Shown piece after piece: positions 28,567 to 38,734 of a stretch of DNA of 64,000 bases. A model generated the notes under the pieces. It did no database searches. It was not told the DNA's origin and worked only from the letters and a program-made list of their open reading frames with translations. The first letter of the stretch is position 1. Every line of letters starts with the position of its first letter. The DNA is from Helicobacter pylori. GTDB taxonomy: Bacteria > Campylobacterota > Campylobacteria > Campylobacterales > Helicobacteraceae. The stretch spans positions 434,001-498,000 of the forward strand of contig NZ_LT635477.1 in assembly GCF_900120335.1 (NCBI RefSeq), read 5' to 3'. Both the position numbers and the translations under genes were made by a program.

Positions 28567-29958
28567 TTAGCTTTTCAAAAATGCCTCTATCCTTTTGACG
28601 CTCTCTGTTTTGCCTAAAATAAAAAGCGCTTCTTTAAGGCCTATCCCGCCCCCCTTGCCCAAAAGGGCCAATCTTAAAGGCTGCATGAAATGGCCCGCTT
28701 TAATCTTTTCTTCTTCAATGATTTGGTGCATGGCGTTTTCTAGCGTGCTTTCATCGTTGAAATCAGCTTTATCTAACGCCAATTTAAATTTTTCTAACAA
28801 AGGCATGACAAGCGCTTGATTGAGTTTTTTAAAAACCTTTTCTTCATACTCTATAGGAGCGGTTAAAACCTCATCTATTTTAAGGGCTAATTCTTTTAGG
28901 GTTTGAGATCTTTCTTTGAGGGCGTCCAACAAGCGATCCAATTGAGCGGGGTTTAAATGAGAAAGATCGCTAAAACTAAAAGGTTTTAAAAGTTTTAATA
29001 ATTCCTGTGCGCTTTGGTTTTTCAAATAATGAGCGTTGAGCCAATTAAGCTTGTGCCAGCTAAAGCAACTGGGCGAAGAATTTAAATCTTTAGGGTCAAA
29101 CCATTCCAATAATTCTTGCATGCTAAAAATCTCTTTATCTTGATAGCTCCACCCCAAACGCGCTAAAAAATTCACTAAAGCTTCCTTAAGATAGCCCATT
29201 TCTTGATAGTCCATCACATTAGTGGCCCCATGGCGTTTGCTTAATTTTTGCCCTTCTTCATTCAAAATCATCGGCACATGGAAAAAATTAGGGATTTTAA
29301 AATTCAAAGCCTTATAGAGAACGATTTGTTTAGGGGTGTTAGAAAGGTGATCATCGCCTCTAATCACATCAGTAATCCCCATTAAAGCGTCATCAATAGT
29401 AACCACAAAATTATAAGTGGGCGTCCCATCGCTCCTGGCGATGATAAAATCGTCTATTTCGTTAGTGTTCACTCTCACTTCGCCTTTAACCCCGTCATTA
29501 AAAACAATCACCTCATTTTGGGGGACTTTGATCCTTACCACAGGTTCTATGCCTTTAGGAGGCGTGCCTTTAAAATCACGATAACGATTGTCATAGCGTG
29601 GGGTTTCTTTCCTGGCTTTTTGTTCTTCTCTCAAAGCGTCCAATTCATCTTTACTCATGTAACAATAATAGGCTTTGTCTTCATCTAAGAGTTTTTGGAT
29701 GTATTCTTTATAAATTTCAAAGCGTTTGGATTGATAGAGGATTTCTCCATCGTGTTCCAGCCCCACCCATTTGAAAGCTTCTACAATGGCGTTAGCCGCT
29801 TCTATGGAGTTACGACTCAAATCCGTGTCTTCAATGCGTAAAAAAAACTTTCCTTGATTGGCTCGTGCAAAAAGATAATTGAAAATGGCTGTCCTTAAGC
29901 CTCCTATGTGGAGGTAGCCAGTGGGCGATGGAGCGAAGCGCGTAACGATCAAACTCAT
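28567..29958 (-). CDS. gltX: Glutamyl-tRNA synthetase
   Basis: A 463-residue class I synthetase. The HIGH element is PTGYLHIGGLR near the N-terminus and the KMSKS element is KLSKRHG near residue 240. H. pylori has two GltX proteins, one for tRNA-Glu and one specialised for misacylating tRNA-Gln ahead of GatCAB; this is the HP0476 (GltX1, discriminating) equivalent from its place beside modABC. Complete. Confidence 0.93.
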   Translation of the reverse strand: MSLIVTRFAPSPTGYLHIGGLRTAIFNYLFARANQGKFFLRIEDTDLSRNSIEAANAIVEAFKWVGLEHDGEILYQSKRFEIYKEYIQKLLDEDKAYYCYMSKDELDALREEQKARKETPRYDNRYRDFKGTPPKGIEPVVRIKVPQNEVIVFNDGVKGEVRVNTNEIDDFIIARSDGTPTYNFVVTIDDALMGITDVIRGDDHLSNTPKQIVLYKALNFKIPNFFHVPMILNEEGQKLSKRHGATNVMDYQEMGYLKEALVNFLARLGWSYQDKEIFSMQELLEWFDPKDLNSSPSCFSWHKLNWLNAHYLKNQSAQELLKLLKPFSFSDLSHLNPAQLDRLLDALKERSQTLKELALKIDEVLTAPIEYEEKVFKKLNQALVMPLLEKFKLALDKADFNDESTLENAMHQIIEEEKIKAGHFMQPLRLALLGKGGGIGLKEALFILGKTESVKRIEAFLKS

Positions 29959-30075
29959 TATTCTAACCTTAATAATAAAATGTTCTTATTGTATTCAAAA
30001 ATGGCTTAAAAATTGTTTCACTTTTTTCTATTAAAATTAGTGTATCATTGAGATTATTTTTAATTAGGATCACCC

Positions 30076-31188
30076 ATGCAATTTCAAAAAACCTTATCTT
30101 CTTTATCTTTATTATTTTTATCTCTATCTTTATCTTATTGTATCGCTGAAGAAAATGGGGCGTATGCGAGCGTGGGTTTTGAATATTCCATCAGTCATGC
30201 CGTTGAACACAATAACCCCTTTTTGAATCAAGAACGCATCCAAACGATCTCTAACGCTCAAAATCAAATCAATAAACTCAATCAAGTCAAAAACGAAATC
30301 ACAAACATGCCCAACACCTTTAACTACATCAACAACGCTTTAAAAAACAATGCTAAACTAACCCCCACTGAAAAGCAAGCCGAAACCTACTACCTGCAAT
30401 CCACGCTTCAAAACATTGAAAAAATAATGATGCTTAGCGGGGGCGTTGCGTCTAACCTTAAATTAGCCCAAGCGTTAGAAAACATGAAAAAACCCACCAC
30501 TAACCCTTTAGAATTGGTAGAAAACTTAAAAAATTTAGAATTACAATTCACCCAATCTCAAAACAACATGCTTTCTTCTTTGTCTTCTCAGATCGCTCAA
30601 ATTTCAAATTCCTTAAACGCGCTTGATCCTAACTCTTATTCTAAAAACGTTTCAAGCATGTATGGGGTAGGTTTGAGCGTAGGGTATAAGCATTTCTTTA
30701 CCAAGAAAAAAAATCAAGGGTTTCGCTATTACTTGTTCTATGACTATGGTTACACTAATTTTGGTTTTGTGGGTAATGGCTTTGATGGTTTAGGCAAAAT
30801 GAATAACCACCTCTATGGGCTTGGCATAGATTATCTTTTCAATTTCATTGATAACGCACAAAAACATTCGAGCGTGGGGTTTTATGCGGGTTTTGCTTTA
30901 GCGGGGAGTTCGTGGGTAGGGAGTGGTTTAGGCATGTGGGTGAGTCAAATGGATTTCATCAACAACTACTTGACGGGTTATCAGGCTAAAATGCACACGA
31001 GTTTTTTCCAAATCCCTTTGAATTTTGGGGTTCGTGTGAATGTGGATAGGCACAATGGCTTTGAAATGGGCTTAAAGATCCCTTTAGCGGTCAATTCCTT
31101 TTATGAAACGCATGGCAAAGGGTTAAATACCTCTCTCTTTTTCAAACGCCTTGTCATGTTTAACGTGAGTTACGTTTATAGTTTTTAG
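30076..31188 (+). CDS. hopJ: Hop-family outer-membrane protein
   Basis: A 370-residue protein with signal peptide, a conserved N-terminal segment (ENGAYASVGFEYSISHAV), a helical, Asn- and Gln-rich extracellular middle part, and a C-terminal beta-barrel (GVGLSVGYKHFF to FNVSYVYSF) ending in Phe. The signal-peptide region is built from imperfect TATCTT/CTTTAT repeats, but there is no perfect CT tract, so phase variation is not evident. It matches HP0477 (HopJ), whose paralogue HopK is nearly identical. Confidence 0.87.
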   Translation: MQFQKTLSSLSLLFLSLSLSYCIAEENGAYASVGFEYSISHAVEHNNPFLNQERIQTISNAQNQINKLNQVKNEITNMPNTFNYINNALKNNAKLTPTEKQAETYYLQSTLQNIEKIMMLSGGVASNLKLAQALENMKKPTTNPLELVENLKNLELQFTQSQNNMLSSLSSQIAQISNSLNALDPNSYSKNVSSMYGVGLSVGYKHFFTKKKNQGFRYYLFYDYGYTNFGFVGNGFDGLGKMNNHLYGLGIDYLFNFIDNAQKHSSVGFYAGFALAGSSWVGSGLGMWVSQMDFINNYLTGYQAKMHTSFFQIPLNFGVRVNVDRHNGFEMGLKIPLAVNSFYETHGKGLNTSLFFKRLVMFNVSYVYSF

Positions 31189-31196
31189 GGGGGAAA

Positions 31197-32834
31197 ATGC
31201 CTTCAAACGCTCTTTTGATTGAAGAAATCGCTCATTTAATCAATGTTTCTCATAGCAGCGTGCGTAATTGGATCAAAACCAATCTTTTAGAGAAACTAGA
31301 AATTGATCATAAAATTTATGTGAAAACGAGTTCTTTTTTAGATTTTTGCCGCAACCATTTAGGGAAAAACAAGCTTAACAAATACGCTAACAAATCCTTA
31401 AAAAGCGTGCATAACCATCAAGAATTGATTTTAAAATACCTAGAAATGTTAGAAAATAGCTCTGATTTAGAAAAGTTGGGTTCTTATTATGAAAAAGAGC
31501 TTTCCAATACCACCAGAAATTTAGAAGGCATTTACTACACTCCTAACAGGATAGTAGAACAACTTTTCACTCTCCCTAAAGATTTTGATACCTCCCAAGC
31601 GATTTTTTGCGATCCGGCTGTGGGGAGCGGGAATTTTATCATGCATGCTTTAAAACTGGGGTTTAAGGTTGAAAATATCTATGGCTATGATACAGACGCC
31701 TTTGCTGTCGCTTTGACTAAAAAGCGTATTAAAGAGCGTTATCGTTTAGATTGCCCTAATATCATGCAAAAAGATTTTTTGAGTTTAAAACACACCCCAC
31801 AATTTGATTGCATTTTCACTAACCCGCCATGGGGTAAGAAATACGATCAAAACCAAAAAGAAAATTTCAAACAGCAATTCAACCTCTCTCAAAGCCTAGA
31901 TAGTGCGTCGCTCTTTTTTATGGCGAGTTTGAATTGCTTAAAAGAAAACGCTCATTTAGGGCTATTATTGCCCGAAAGTTGTTTGAATATTGATGCGTTC
32001 AGTAAAATGCGAGAAGTGGCTCTGAAGTTTCAAATGAGAAGCCTGATTGATTTTAACAAACCTTTTAAAAATCTAATGACTAAGGCTGTGGGTTTAACGC
32101 TTAAAAAAACCCCTAACAAGGATCAAAAAATCTCATGCTTTTATCAAAATAGCAAGTTCAAACGCTCGCCTTCTTCTTTTTTCAACAACCCTAAAAAGAT
32201 TTTTAATATCCATTGCTCTAATAAAGAAAATAAAATTTTAGACCACCTTTTTTCCATTCCTCATATGACTTTAAAAAATAACGCTCATTTTGCTTTAGGG
32301 ATTGTTACAGGTAACAATGAATAAAAATTACACCCCAAACAAGAAAAAAATACCATTCCTATTTTTAGGGGTTCAGATATTTTAAAAGACGGATTAAAAG
32401 CCCCTAGCCAATTCATTAACGCTGATTTAAAAGACTGCCAGCAAGTCGCTCCCTTAAGCCTTTATCAGGCTAGAGAAAAAATCGTGTATAAATTCATTTC
32501 TTCAAAACTGGTCTTTTTTTATGACAATAAGCAACGCCTTTTTTTAAACAGCGCGAACATGTTTGTTTTAAAAGAAAATTTTCCTATCAACGCTCATGCG
32601 TTAAAAGAATTGTTAAACAGCGATTTAATGCAATTCATTTTTGAATCGCTTTTTAAAACGCATAAAATTTTAAGAAAAGATTTGGAATGTTTGCCCCTAT
32701 TTGTGCAATTTATTAACAATGGTTTTGATGAAAAATTTTATTTAAAAAATTTAGGGATAGAAAAAAAAGACCCTAAACATTTCACAATCAGGAAAAACCA
32801 TGCGCATCGCTTGTCTTTTAGCTTTAGGGGATAA
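31197..32834 (+). pseudogene. DNA adenine-N6 methyltransferase interrupted by an in-frame TAA
   Basis: The frame begins at 31197 after AGGGGGG with an N-terminal helix-turn-helix-like segment (LIEEIAHLINVSHSSVRNWI), followed by SAM motif I (FCDPAVGSGNFIMHAL) and catalytic motif IV NPPW. At 32322-32324 a TAA ends a 375-residue product after VTGNNE. The same frame then continues without further stops to 32834 and encodes the rest of the family's C-terminus (TIPIFRGSDIL and on). An intact gene would give about 545 residues. A single base change in one codon explains this. Equivalent of HP0478. The product probably lacks its target-recognition region. Confidence 0.85.
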
Positions 32835-33648
32835 CCTCATCACGCTTAGCCTTTTAAAAGAAATCGCTCTCAAACAGCAACAACCCCTTAAAATCCTAGG
32901 CACTCGTTTGACTTTAAAAATCGCCAAGCTTTTAGAATGCGAAAAACATTTTGAAATCATTCCTGTTTTTGAAAATGTCCCCGCTTTTTATGATCTTAAA
33001 AAACAAGGCGTTTTTTTGGCGATGAAGGATTTTTTATGGTTATTAAAAGCGCTTAAGAAGCACAAAATCAAACATTTGATTTTAGAAAAACAAGATTTTA
33101 GAAGTTTTCTTTTATCCCAATTCATTCCCATAACCACTCCAAATAAAGAAATTAAAAACGTTTATCAAAACCGCCAGGAGTTGTTTTCTCAAATTTATGG
33201 GCATGTTTTTGATAACCCTCCATATCCCATGAATTTAAAAAACCCCAAAAAGATTTTGATCAACCCTTTCACAAGAGAAAATGATAGGAATATTTCTTTA
33301 GAGCATTTAAAAATCGTTTTAAAACTTTTAAAGCCCTTTTGTGTTACGCTTTTAGATTTTGAAGAACGATACGCTTTTTTACAAGATGAAGTTACTCATT
33401 ATCGCGCTAAAACCAGTTTAGAAGAAGTTAAAAACCTGATTTTAGAAAGCGATTTGTATATAGGGGGGGATTCGTTTTTAATCCATTTGGCTTACTATTT
33501 AAAGAAAAATTATTTTATCTTTTTTTATAGGGATAATGACGATTTCATGCCACCTAATAGTGGGAATGAGAATTTTCTAAAAGCCCATAAAAGCCATTTC
33601 ATAGAACAGGATTTAGCCAAAAAATTCCGCCATTTGGGGCTATTATAA
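32800..33648 (+). CDS. Glycosyltransferase family 9 (heptosyltransferase-like) protein
   Basis: A 282-residue protein with the family layout: an N-terminal Rossmann segment (IACLLALGDNLITLSLLKEI), KILINPFTRENDRNIS in the second domain, and LILESDLYIGGDSFLIHLAYYL, the donor-binding region of ADP-heptose transferases. It is shorter than WaaF/WaaC (about 340). Probably involved in lipopolysaccharide core assembly; equivalent of HP0479. The start overlaps the methyltransferase end by 35 bp and has AGGAAAAA before it. Confidence 0.78.
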   Translation: MRIACLLALGDNLITLSLLKEIALKQQQPLKILGTRLTLKIAKLLECEKHFEIIPVFENVPAFYDLKKQGVFLAMKDFLWLLKALKKHKIKHLILEKQDFRSFLLSQFIPITTPNKEIKNVYQNRQELFSQIYGHVFDNPPYPMNLKNPKKILINPFTRENDRNISLEHLKIVLKLLKPFCVTLLDFEERYAFLQDEVTHYRAKTSLEEVKNLILESDLYIGGDSFLIHLAYYLKKNYFIFFYRDNDDFMPPNSGNENFLKAHKSHFIEQDLAKKFRHLGLL

Positions 33649-33693
33649 TATTGTGTTATACTTCTAATTTCAATTTTGCTTGTTAGGACATTC

Positions 33694-35493
33694 ATGAAAA
33701 ATATTAGAAATATCGCTGTAATCGCGCATGTTGATCATGGGAAAACCACTCTGGTAGATGGCTTACTTTCTCAATCTGGCACATTTAGTGAGAGGGAAAA
33801 AGTGGATGAAAGGGTGATGGATAGCAACGATTTAGAGAAAGAAAGAGGGATCACTATCCTGTCTAAAAACACCGCTATTTATTACAAAGACACTAAAATC
33901 AATATCATTGACACTCCCGGGCATGCTGATTTTGGGGGCGAAGTGGAGCGCGTTTTAAAAATGGTGGATGGGGTGTTGCTTTTAGTGGACGCTCAAGAAG
34001 GGGTCATGCCTCAAACTAAATTCGTGGTTAAAAAGGCTTTGAGTTTTGGGATTTGCCCTATTGTGGTGGTGAATAAAATTGATAAGCCTGCCGCTGAACC
34101 GGACAGAGTGGTGGATGAAGTTTTTGACTTGTTCGTAGCGATGGGGGCTAGCGATAAGCAATTGGATTTCCCTGTGGTGTATGCTGCTGCTAGAGACGGC
34201 TATGCGATGAAAAGTTTAGACGATGAAAAGAAAAATTTAGAGCCTTTGTTTGAAACGATTTTAGAGCATGTGCCAAGCCCTAGCGGGAGCGTTGATGAGC
34301 CTTTGCAAATGCAAATTTTCACGCTTGATTATGACAATTATGTAGGCAAAATCGGTATCGCTAGAGTGTTTAATGGCTCGGTTAAAAAGAATGAAAGCGT
34401 GCTGTTGATGAAAAGCGATGGGAGTAAAGAAAATGGCCGTATCACTAAGCTTATAGGCTTTTTAGGGCTGGCTAGGACTGAGATTGAAAACGCTTATGCG
34501 GGCGATATTGTAGCGCTTGCTGGGTTTAACGCAATGGATGTGGGCGATAGCGTCGTTGATCCCACTAACCCCATGCCTTTAGATCCCATGCATTTAGAAG
34601 AGCCTACAATGAGCGTGTATTTTGCTGTCAATGATTCGCCCTTAGCCGGGTTAGAAGGAAAGCATGTTACTGCCAATAAATTAAAAGACAGGCTCTTAAA
34701 AGAAATGCAAACCAATATCGCTATGAAATGCGAAGAAATGGGCGAAGGCAAGTTTAAAGTGAGCGGGCGTGGGGAATTGCAAATCACTATTTTAGCTGAA
34801 AATTTACGCCGTGAAGGATTCGAGTTTAGCATTTCACGCCCTGAAGTCATCATTAAAGAAGAAAATGGCGTTAAATGCGAGCCTTTTGAGCATTTAGTGA
34901 TTGACACGCCCCAAGATTTTAGCGGGGCTATCATTGAGAGATTGGGCAAAAGAAAAGCCGAAATGAAAGCGATGAATCCCATGAGCGATGGCTATACAAG
35001 ATTAGAATTTGAAATTCCTGCAAGAGGGCTTATCGGTTACAGGAGCGAGTTTTTAACCGACACTAAGGGCGAAGGCGTGATGAATCATAGCTTTTTGGAA
35101 TTCCGCCCTTTTAGCGGGAGCGTGGAATCGCGCAAAAATGGGGCGCTCATTAGCATGGAAAATGGCGAAGCGACCGCTTTTTCCCTTTTCAATATCCAAG
35201 AAAGAGGCGCGCTTTTTATCAACCCCCAAACGAAGGTTTATGTGGGCATGGTTATTGGCGAACACAGCCGGGATAATGATTTAGATGTCAATCCTATCAA
35301 ATCCAAGCACTTAACCAACATGAGAGCGAGCGGGAGCGATGATGCGATCAAACTCACCCCGCCTAGGACTATGGTGTTAGAAAGGGCGTTAGAATGGATT
35401 GAAGAAGATGAGATTTTAGAAGTTACCCCCTTGAATTTAAGGATCAGAAAAAAGATTTTAGACCCCAACATGAGGAAAAGAGCGAAGAAATAA
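33694..35493 (+). CDS. typA: Ribosome-associated GTPase TypA/BipA
   Basis: A 599-residue translational GTPase. G1 is [10 protein letters not shown]3 is [15 protein letters not shown]4 NKID; EF-G-like domains II, III and V and the TypA-specific C-terminal domain follow. It binds 70S ribosomes and helps assembly and growth at low temperature or stress. I start at ATG 33694, a few bases after TTAGGA, rather than 18 bases earlier. Last chromosomal gene before the ICE-disrupted methyltransferase. Confidence 0.95.
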
Positions 35494-35508
35494 ATAGAAT
35501 TTTTTGGA

Positions 35509-35916
35509 ATGCATGCCAATTTATTCAACCAAAACGCTAGTAAAAAAGACATTTTTTTGCACAATTTACGCTCTAATAATGGGCGTTACAAACGCTATGT
35601 AAAAGCCCCTTTAAGATATGGTGGGGCAAGTCTTTAGCTGTAGGGTTAATAGTGGAGTGTATACCTAATGGTGTGCGTAGGGTTATTAGCCCTTTTATAG
35701 GTGGGGGGAGCGTAGAAATTGCATGCGCGACAGAGTTGGGTTTAGAAGTGTTAGGCTTTGATATTTTTGATATTTTAGTGAATTTTTATCAAGCGCTGCT
35801 CAAAGACAAACAAGCTCTTTATAACAGCTTGCTTTCTTTAGAACCTACGCAAGAAACTTACAGCATTATCAAACAAGAGTTAAAAGCCCATTATAAAAAA
35901 GAATGTAAGTTTTAAG
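35509..35916 (+). pseudogene. N-terminal fragment of a DNA adenine methyltransferase (MFokI-like), frameshifted and cut by ICE insertion
   Basis: A frame beginning at 35509 leads to KAPLRYGG and then ends at once in TAG. If the G-run at 35623-35626 had five instead of four G, it would read through GGGKSLAVG and join the frame of 35652 onward (VISPFIGGGSVEIACATELG), which is the SAM-binding motif I region of Dam/MFokI-type enzymes. That second frame stops at 35915, ten bases past AAGAATG, where the integrative element begins. Equivalent of HP0481. The rest of the gene should lie beyond the other end of the element, outside the window. Confidence 0.8.
35899..35905 (+). other. Left attachment site/target motif AAGAATG
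   Basis: AAGAATG is the known XerT-type integration target of H. pylori ICEs, duplicated on both sides. Here it lies at the point where methyltransferase coding similarity ends. The partner copy is outside the window. Confidence 0.75.
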
Positions 35917-36025
35917 TGTTCTCTAAGTTTCAATCTAAGTCAATTAAAAAATCATTGAAAATGTAGCATAAATTTTTTAAACAAAAGCTTAAAGAATAAT
36001 TTCATTCCTTTAATATTGATTGTGA

Positions 36026-36345
36026 GTTCTTATGAAATGGGCTGGTAGTTCTTATATGAGTTGCTAGTAAGTTTTAATGGTGTTTTGCTCCTAGTTCTTA
36101 ATCATACAAGCAACCTAGTTCATATCATTAGAGCAGATAAGTTCTTAATCTATTTTCCCCTTAGTTCTTTGCTTAATGTGAGCTATTAGGTTCTAACTTG
36201 TGGCTTTTAGTTTTTATCGTGTAGCCCTTAGTTCCCTAATTGTTGCTTACAAGTTCTTACTACTTGCTTGTCAGTTCATAGCATTTAGCTTGCAAGTTCT
36301 TATTGGTAGGCTGTAAGTTCTTTTGCTTGTGCTATAAAGTTTTCA
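36026..36345 (+). repeat. Phased array of 15 degenerate GTTCTTA direct repeats (iteron-like)
   Basis: Copies begin at 36026, 36048, 36071, 36094, 36118, 36141, 36164, 36190, 36210, 36231, 36253, 36274, 36296, 36317 and 36339. The steps are 20-26 bp and average 22.4 bp, about two helical turns, always on the same strand. The commonest form is GTTCTTA, often preceded by TA or AA, with GC, CTT or TTG about 8 bases before it. There is no coding frame across the array. It lies between the ICE left end and the relaxase gene, so it is probably a protein-binding array for recombination, transfer or replication. Confidence 0.75.
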
Positions 36346-36411
36346 TTCTATTAGCAAAAACCCTTATTTTTTAAAAATCTAGCTCCAAGTCCCTTGAATA
36401 CGAAGTTTTAA

Positions 36412-36501
36412 CCATATGTGTACGCACACATGGTGTTATCCTGCACCTTTTTGATTTAGTTCTAATTTCAATTCTTTGTGCTATGCTACAAAGAATTGAA
36501 A
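36412..36501 (+). other. Putative origin of transfer (oriT) with IncP-type nic site
   Basis: Three elements follow each other. An inverted repeat has arms CCATATGTG (36412-36420) and CACACATGG (36425-36433) around TACG, with one mismatch. Ten bases on lies TATCCTG/C (36437-36444), an exact match to the nick consensus of MOBP/IncP-type relaxases, with cleavage expected after G36443. Then a perfect 14-bp inverted repeat (36466-36479 and 36488-36501) has an 8-nt loop. The VirD2-like relaxase gene begins 163 bp downstream. The layout resembles RP4 oriT; nicking itself is inferred. Confidence 0.72.
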
Positions 36502-36663
36502 AATCGCTAGATTTAAAATCAAAAGTCTAGCTCTTAAATTAGCGTTAGCTTGAATAAAATTTGGGCGTTTTAAATGCCTTGTTAGTAAGGGAAAGAAGTT
36601 TAGCTTGAAAGTGTGCGAATTAGATAAAAATTTAGCAATGTTGTTAAGTCTTAAAGGGTTTGT

Positions 36664-38697
36664 ATGCTAGATAGGGCTATATTAGATACTAAGCTAGATA
36701 GTCGCCCTATGGACTTATCTTTCTTAGATGATATTTTAAAGCATATGCAAAAGCCTAGATTTAGTGATAGCGATAAAGTAGATAAAAGATTGCTCATTAA
36801 GTTCAATCAATTTAACCCTAATTCAAAGTTTATTAAATCTAATCTAGTTGGCACAAAAACAGCTAGTCCTGTGCTTATTAAAAACATAGGGCAAATGAAA
36901 CGCTCCCACTTAGAAAATGCCCTAAATTATGCTTTAGAAAATAGCGAAACAGCTTACAATGAAATGTTTTTAGAATGCGATAAGCAATTCATCTTAGAGA
37001 GTTGGCTCAATGACTTTGATTTGACTAAAGATTATAACGAGACTATGCACTTAGTTTTTTCTATCAAAGATAAGCCAGATGAAGAGACAATGCAAGGGCT
37101 TTTACATTCTACTTGGGAGAGCTTAAAAATAAGATTGCCTGAATACAAGTTTGCCCTTGTGCCACACGCTCATCAAGACCATGCCCATATCCATTGTTTT
37201 ATCAATAAGACTAATCAGCTCACACGAAGAAGACTGCGTTTTAAGGGGCATGAAGATTGTAAAGAATTTTTTAATGAATTAAGAAGTGAGTTTGCTTATA
37301 GGTTGAATGACCACTTATTGAGCGAAGAATACTTGTATGTCAATGAGCCAAAACTTAAAGAGCTAGACAATATCAAACAACAATTACAAGACTTGGAAAA
37401 AGAAGAAAAAGCCTTAGAACAAATCAAATCCCCACAAGATGAGTGGGACTTAAACAAGGCTTTACAAAGCGAGTATTTACAAGAACTCAAATATAAAAAC
37501 AAAGCAAAAGCCCTAGACATTCAAAATAACCACAGCACCCCTTTAAAACAAAAGATTTCTGAATTTAAAATCGCTCTGTTTAATCACAAAGACACAAGCG
37601 ATGACGAAAAAGAACAGCTAGATATTGACAGGATAGATAAGAGAAAACCAGTAAGCGAACACTTAAAAAACACTAACAAACACGAGCTATACGAACTCTT
37701 AGGCTTTTATCAAAAAGAATTAGATAAAAAACAAAACCATTCAGCCTTTAAGAATTTTGCTATTCTCAATGGTTTAGACAGAGACTTTGAAAGAGAGACT
37801 AAGGGCTATTCTGTTTTAAAGAAAAAAGAAATGCTTTTAAATAAGCTTGAACACCTAGACAAACGCCTTTTAGATAAAAACTCACACTTACTATTAGCCC
37901 AGCTAAGAAATGAAGTTAAAACCAAGCAAAACACCCAATACAACACTCTAACTAATCCTATTCTTTTAGCCAAAGCCTTAGAACTTTCTAAAGATAAACG
38001 CCCCACTCTCAAAACTTTTAAAAGCGCTTATTTTAGTGCTAGAAAATATCAATTCATGCTAGAGAGCTTTAAAACTAAGCAAAATGACCCCACTTACAAG
38101 CTTAATGATAACACTTATGAGCTAGTGAGTAAGCAACTACAAGACTATCAAAACACCATGCTTTTATTAGCCAAAGAGAGATTACTTTTTTTAGAACAAG
38201 ATTTAAAACAAAAAGAAGAAGAGTTTGAAAGAGCCAAAGAACATTATGTGAAATCTTTAAAACATTATAGAGAAACTTCATTGTCTCCAAAAGAAAAACA
38301 AGGCTTTCTCAAACAAATTAAACAATTTTCTAAAATTTCTAAGGATATTCTCTATACTTGTAATGAAATCATAGGAGCTAATAGGTTTTTAACCCACTAT
38401 GACAACCTAAACCTTGAAAAAGTCCTAGAACACGCTAAAGATACTAAGCTAGAGCAAAAAGAAATTCAAGCTATCACAAAAGAGCCTAATAACGATGAGC
38501 CTTGGATTGAGTTTGGTAAAAAAGAACAAGCTAGAGCTAAAGCACACTATCAAGCTATGCTAGAAAAAGAAAAAGCTAAAGAATTAGCTAAACAACAAGC
38601 TAACACCTTGCACTCTAATGAGCTTGATGATGACCCTAAAGCTCATGTTGGATTAAAACAAAATGACAACACAAACTTTAAAGGGCGTAATAGATAA
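36664..38697 (+). CDS. virD2: Conjugative relaxase, VirD2/MOBP type
   Basis: A 677-residue protein. The metal-binding three-histidine motif is HAHQDHAHIH at residues 168-177, within the N-terminal relaxase domain. A long, charged, coiled-coil-rich middle (about 230-600) follows. The C-terminus has a module with DEPWIEFGKK...AKAHYQA (611-645) and DDDPKAH, then a basic end KGRNR. It would nick oriT, stay bound to the 5' end and be carried through the type IV system. The ATG follows AAAGGG. The only other protein here with the C-terminal module is the acidic ICE protein at 48.3-49.8 kb. Confidence 0.88.
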   Translation: MLDRAILDTKLDSRPMDLSFLDDILKHMQKPRFSDSDKVDKRLLIKFNQFNPNSKFIKSNLVGTKTASPVLIKNIGQMKRSHLENALNYALENSETAYNEMFLECDKQFILESWLNDFDLTKDYNETMHLVFSIKDKPDEETMQGLLHSTWESLKIRLPEYKFALVPHAHQDHAHIHCFINKTNQLTRRRLRFKGHEDCKEFFNELRSEFAYRLNDHLLSEEYLYVNEPKLKELDNIKQQLQDLEKEEKALEQIKSPQDEWDLNKALQSEYLQELKYKNKAKALDIQNNHSTPLKQKISEFKIALFNHKDTSDDEKEQLDIDRIDKRKPVSEHLKNTNKHELYELLGFYQKELDKKQNHSAFKNFAILNGLDRDFERETKGYSVLKKKEMLLNKLEHLDKRLLDKNSHLLLAQLRNEVKTKQNTQYNTLTNPILLAKALELSKDKRPTLKTFKSAYFSARKYQFMLESFKTKQNDPTYKLNDNTYELVSKQLQDYQNTMLLLAKERLLFLEQDLKQKEEEFERAKEHYVKSLKHYRETSLSPKEKQGFLKQIKQFSKISKDILYTCNEIIGANRFLTHYDNLNLEKVLEHAKDTKLEQKEIQAITKEPNNDEPWIEFGKKEQARAKAHYQAMLEKEKAKELAKQQANTLHSNELDDDPKAHVGLKQNDNTNFKGRNR

Positions 38698-38734
38698 TGC
38701 TCTCAAGCGATGATTGCCTTTAATGTTCTTAATA

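Noticed and set aside
36026-36345. Possible CRISPR array at the ICE left end
   Set aside because: The repeated unit is only 7 bp and degenerate, and the pieces between are about 15 bp; no cas genes are near. A protein-binding array fits better.
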